This document shows, piece by piece, positions 61,076-64,000 of a stretch of 64,000 nucleotides of DNA. Location of the stretch: contig NZ_JAVAMS010000004.1 of NCBI RefSeq assembly GCF_030730945.1, positions 1-64,000 on the forward strand, written 5' to 3'. The notes below the pieces were generated by a model, which saw only the letters and a list, made by a program, of their open reading frames with translations, did not search any database and was not told the DNA's origin. Each line of letters begins with the position of its first letter. Position 1 is the first letter of the stretch. Both the position numbers and the translations under genes were made by a program. The DNA comes from Aurantiacibacter poecillastricola (GTDB taxonomy: Bacteria; Pseudomonadota; Alphaproteobacteria; Sphingomonadales; Sphingomonadaceae).

Positions 61076-62556
61076 TGACCGATTTCACGACACTCGGCAT
61101 CAAGGCCATCCGCGACGGAGTGGCCGCCGGCGACTTCACCGCGCGCGAGGTGGCCGAGGCGCATAACGAAGCCGTCTCCGCCGCCAGCGAACTGAACGCC
61201 TTCATCGTCACTACGCCCGACCATGCGCTCGCCGCAGCCGACCGCGTGGACGCGGCGCGCGCGGCTGGCGAAGAGCTCGGCCCGATGGCCGGCGTGCCCA
61301 TCGGCATGAAAGACCTGTTCGCCACCAATGGCGTGCAGTCCACCGCTGCCAGCCACATCCTCGAAGGCTTTACGCCGCCTTACGAATCCACGGTCTCGCA
61401 GAAGTTGTGGGATGCGGGCGCGGGCATGCTGGGCAAGCTCAACATGGACCAGTTTGCCATGGGCTCCTCGAACGAGACGAGCCATTTCGGCGCGGTGAAA
61501 AGCCCCTGGCGCAAGGAAGGCAGCAACGCCGCGTTGACGCCTGGCGGCTCTTCGGGCGGTTCTTCCGCCGCGGTGGCCGCGCGCCTTTGCCCGGCTGCGA
61601 CCGGGACCGATACCGGGGGCTCGATCCGCCAGCCTGCCGCCATCACTGGCATCACCGGCATCAAGCCGACCTATGGCCGCTGCTCGCGCTGGGGCATCGT
61701 GGCTTTCGCCAGCTCGCTCGACCAAGCCGGGCCGATGGCCCGCAATGTCGAGGATTGCGCGATCATGCTGGGCGCAATGGCGGGTTTCGATCCGAAGGAT
61801 TCGACCAGCCTCGATGCGCCGGTGCCCGACTGGGCGGCATCGCTCGATGCCAATCTCGAAGGCAAGACCGTGGGCATTCCGCGCGAATACCGGATGGATG
61901 GCATGGATGCCGAGATCGAGGCCAGCTGGGAGCAGGGCAAGGAATGGCTGCGCGATGCGGGCGCAAAGGTCGTCGACGTGTCGCTCCCGCACACCAAGTA
62001 CGCGCTACCGGCCTACTACATCATTGCTCCTGCCGAGGCTTCGTCGAACCTCGCGCGCTATGATGGCGTGCGCTACGGCCTGCGCGACCTGCCGGAAGGC
62101 GCCGGCTTGCAGGACATGTACGCCGCCACCCGCTCCGCCGGGTTCGGCGATGAGGTGAAGCGGCGCATCCTGATCGGCACCTATGTGCTTTCCGCCGGTT
62201 TCTACGATGCCTATTATACACAGGCGCAGAAGGTTCGAACGCTGGTGCAGAAGGACTTTACGGACGCCTTTGGAGAAGTGGACGTTATCCTCGCGCCGAC
62301 GACCCCGAACGCGGCTTTCGCCCTTGGCGAGATGAGCGACGACCCGCTTGCGATGTATCTGAACGACGTGTTCTCGGTTCCTGCCTCGCTGGCCGGCCTT
62401 CCCGCCATGAGCGTACCTGCGACGCTCAACAAGGACGGACTGCCGCTTGGCCTGCAACTGGTGGGCAAGCCGATGGACGAGCAGGGCGTTCTGAACGCTG
62501 GCCTCGCCATCGAGCAGCGCGCAGGCTTTACCGCGCAGCCGGAGAAATGGTGGTGA
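61075..62556 (+). CDS. gatA: Asp/Glu-tRNA amidotransferase subunit A
   Basis: A 493-residue amidase-signature enzyme that frees ammonia from glutamine. The start is GTG at 61075 (TAGTG with the gatC stop). The Ser-cisSer-Lys triad is visible: Lys in [11 protein letters not shown] near residue 79, then [13 protein letters not shown], and the nucleophilic Ser in [12 protein letters not shown]. The relation to the exported amidase at 33517-35019 is only through the shared fold. The following small gene starts at the gatA stop (GTGA at 62553). Confidence 0.96.
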   Translation: MTDFTTLGIKAIRDGVAAGDFTAREVAEAHNEAVSAASELNAFIVTTPDHALAAADRVDAARAAGEELGPMAGVPIGMKDLFATNGVQSTAASHILEGFTPPYESTVSQKLWDAGAGMLGKLNMDQFAMGSSNETSHFGAVKSPWRKEGSNAALTPGGSSGGSSAAVAARLCPAATGTDTGGSIRQPAAITGITGIKPTYGRCSRWGIVAFASSLDQAGPMARNVEDCAIMLGAMAGFDPKDSTSLDAPVPDWAASLDANLEGKTVGIPREYRMDGMDAEIEASWEQGKEWLRDAGAKVVDVSLPHTKYALPAYYIIAPAEASSNLARYDGVRYGLRDLPEGAGLQDMYAATRSAGFGDEVKRRILIGTYVLSAGFYDAYYTQAQKVRTLVQKDFTDAFGEVDVILAPTTPNAAFALGEMSDDPLAMYLNDVFSVPASLAGLPAMSVPATLNKDGLPLGLQLVGKPMDEQGVLNAGLAIEQRAGFTAQPEKWW

Positions 62557-62915
62557 GCGGTTTCGAGGTCCTCGTCATCGTTCTGCTCATCGGCGGGCTG
62601 ATCCTGCCGATCTGGGCGCTGGTGGCGACCGTGCATTTCGCCAATGCCAAGGCCCGCCACAAGGCGCAGTCGGCACAGCGGTGCATGGCCTTTACCGCGG
62701 TGATGGACCGTCTGCTGAACGAACTGCGGGCCGACAGGAAGCGCGCACCTATCGTGCTCGCCTGTATCCGCGAGCTCCAGACCTTCCCCGAATATCGCGA
62801 CATCTCCGTGACGTTGATCAACGACATCAATGTCAGCGGCAATACCCCGTACGACAACATGCTCCGCAACGAGTTGCAGAAGACCGAGGCGTTCCTGCTG
62901 GAGGCGCAGCCGTGA
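62553..62915 (+). CDS. Small single-helix membrane protein inserted in gatCAB
   Basis: A 120-residue protein. I prefer GTG at 62553 (overlapping the gatA stop, with GGAGA 9 bases upstream) over the ATG at 62547. An N-terminal membrane segment ([21 protein letters not shown]) spans about residues 4-25. A soluble helical domain follows ([20 protein letters not shown]), with a middle part [21 protein letters not shown] do not recognise a family. It overlaps the next gene by 4 bases. Confidence 0.8.
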   Translation: MSGFEVLVIVLLIGGLILPIWALVATVHFANAKARHKAQSAQRCMAFTAVMDRLLNELRADRKRAPIVLACIRELQTFPEYRDISVTLINDINVSGNTPYDNMLRNELQKTEAFLLEAQP

Positions 62916-63268
62916 GCGAGAATGCCGACTCAGGCGAACTTTCCGCCTTCGTCGAAAGCACCCTCCGGGCCATCGCCACGGGCATTGCGAATGCCCAGGA
63001 CCTGAAGATCGCCTCGGCGCATGGATCCGGCGTATCCGGCTTCACCGCTCCGCGTTCCGTCGAGTTCGACATAGCGGTATCGGCGAAGAAGACCGGCACG
63101 TCCGGAGCGGGGCTGAAAGTGGCCGTTTTCGGGATCGGCGCGAATGCGGGCGGCGAGATCGCCGGTGAAAGCTCCACCGTGAGCCGTATCAGGTTCAGCG
63201 TACCCATGAATTTCAAATCCACCGGCGACGGCGATGTCGAAGGTCTGATAAGTTGGAAGCCGCAATGA
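62912..63268 (+). CDS. trypco2-like small protein inside gatCAB
   Basis: A 118-residue protein. GTG at 62912 overlaps the previous stop (GTGA), and its stop overlaps the gatB start (ATGA). The N-terminal helix [20 protein letters not shown] is followed by a strand-rich half: VEFDIAVSA, then [17 protein letters not shown], then [12 protein letters not shown]. This resembles the trypco2 domain reported from conflict-system surveys, as I recall it. In those systems it goes with trypsin-like peptidases or NTPases, and none is adjacent here. The family call is tentative. Confidence 0.65.
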   Translation: MSENADSGELSAFVESTLRAIATGIANAQDLKIASAHGSGVSGFTAPRSVEFDIAVSAKKTGTSGAGLKVAVFGIGANAGGEIAGESSTVSRIRFSVPMNFKSTGDGDVEGLISWKPQ

Positions 63269-64000
63269 GTAATTACCGTGTCCACGGCGCAACCGGCGAG
63301 TGGGAGGTCGTGATTGGCCTCGAAGTCCATGCGCAGGTGACGAGCAATGCCAAGCTGTTCTCCGGCGCCTCCACCGCCTTCGGGGCGGAGCCCAATTCGC
63401 AGGTCTCGCTGATAGACGCCGCGATGCCCGGCATGCTGCCCGTGCCCAACCGCGAGTGCATCCGCCAGGCGGTGCGCACCGGCATGGCGATCGAGGCGCA
63501 GATCAACAGCTGGAGCCGCTTCGACCGCAAGAACTACTTCTACGCAGACCTGCCGCAGGGCTACCAGATCAGCCAGCTCTACCATCCGCTCGTGGGCGAG
63601 GGGCAACTGGTGATCGAGGCTGACGAGAAGGCCGGCATCCCGGAAGACAAGGTGATCCGCATCGAGCGCATCCACGTGGAGCAGGACGCGGGCAAGCTGA
63701 TGCACGACCAGCATCCGACCATGTCCTATGTCGACCTCAACCGCACCGGCGTCGCGCTGATGGAGATCGTTTCGCGCCCCGACATGACCTCTCCGGCAGA
63801 GGCAGGGGCCTATATCCGCAAGCTGCGCGCGATCCTGCGCTATGTCGGCAGTTGTGACGGCAACATGGAGGAAGGCTCCATGCGCGCTGACGTCAACGTT
63901 TCGGTACGCAAGGTGGGCGATACCGAACTCGGCACGCGGACCGAGACGAAGAACGTAAACTCCGTGCGCTTTGTGATGCAGGCGATCGAGCACGAGGTGC
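63265..64000 (+). CDS. gatB: Asp/Glu-tRNA amidotransferase subunit B (3' truncated)
   Basis: The gene is cut by the right edge. 245 residues are visible from the ATG at 63265, which overlaps the stop of the trypco2-like gene. The GatB cradle domain is clear: [21 protein letters not shown], then [19 protein letters not shown], then [12 protein letters not shown], then [19 protein letters not shown], and [16 protein letters not shown]. It binds tRNA and catalyses transamidation with ammonia from GatA. It is part of the gatC-gatA-x-y-gatB operon. Confidence 0.96.
   Translation, partial: MSNYRVHGATGEWEVVIGLEVHAQVTSNAKLFSGASTAFGAEPNSQVSLIDAAMPGMLPVPNRECIRQAVRTGMAIEAQINSWSRFDRKNYFYADLPQGYQISQLYHPLVGEGQLVIEADEKAGIPEDKVIRIERIHVEQDAGKLMHDQHPTMSYVDLNRTGVALMEIVSRPDMTSPAEAGAYIRKLRAILRYVGSCDGNMEEGSMRADVNVSVRKVGDTELGTRTETKNVNSVRFVMQAIEHEV

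Noticed and set aside
1..64000. CRISPR array, rRNA operon or intact prophage
   Set aside because: I saw no spaced direct repeats with unique spacers, no rRNA sequence and no run of phage structural genes.

Overview
The window is a 64 kb, GC-rich stretch of what looks like the chromosome of an alphaproteobacterium of the order Sphingomonadales, most likely the Erythrobacteraceae. This is inferred from gene content, not from a database search. Supporting signs are a ChpT-type histidine phosphotransferase, a mitochondrial-type ATP12 F1-ATPase chaperone, a TorF-type porin, DUF3297, DUF2721 and DUF418 proteins, many TonB-dependent outer-membrane proteins, MlaE with a fused STAS domain, and gatCAB. 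No rRNA operon, CRISPR array or intact prophage is visible.

Positions 1-5,040 look like an accessory region next to a tRNA-Val gene. They hold the 3' part of a TonB-dependent receptor, a LysR regulator, a complete IS3-family element (2923-4433) whose transposase carries a nonsense codon, and an AlpA-type regulator. This part looks less GC-rich by eye.

5-20 kb is mainly core metabolism. It holds sppA, then pyrB with an apparently catalytically dead dihydroorotase and an SDR enzyme, then a ParA / ribbon-helix-helix / TPR-SPOR lipoprotein group facing a second SPOR protein. A DUF418 membrane protein, bfd-bfr behind two palindromic iron-box candidates, der, glyoxalase I and a frameshifted SIMPL-domain gene follow. 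20-31 kb holds a TorF-like porin, a phosphatase, the RNase P RNA, an amidase, chpT, a GIY-YIG/JAMM fusion gene bracketed by inverted repeats, an RluD-like gene, rpoH, mtgA, a CDF transporter, clpX and clpP.

31-37 kb is an outer-membrane cluster of two paralogous TonB-plug/barrel proteins around an exported amidase. It is followed by tig, with an unusual basic tail, and tRNA-Leu. 39-49 kb holds small conserved genes, nhaA, an NfrB-like glycosyltransferase with an NfrA-C-like partner, a TSUP permease with its TIGR02186 partner, a HerA-like ATPase and queE. 49-60 kb holds valS, the Mla lipid-transport operon, and a chain of overlapping genes from crcB to an ATP12 chaperone. The window ends with rpsU, an FKBP, and gatC-gatA-(two small genes)-gatB, with gatB cut by the window edge.

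The most unusual items are the inverted-repeat-bounded GIY-YIG unit fused in frame to a JAMM peptidase, the trypco2-like gene inside gatCAB, the twin TonB receptors around an amidase, the reduced NfrA/NfrB-like pair, and the degenerate dihydroorotase.
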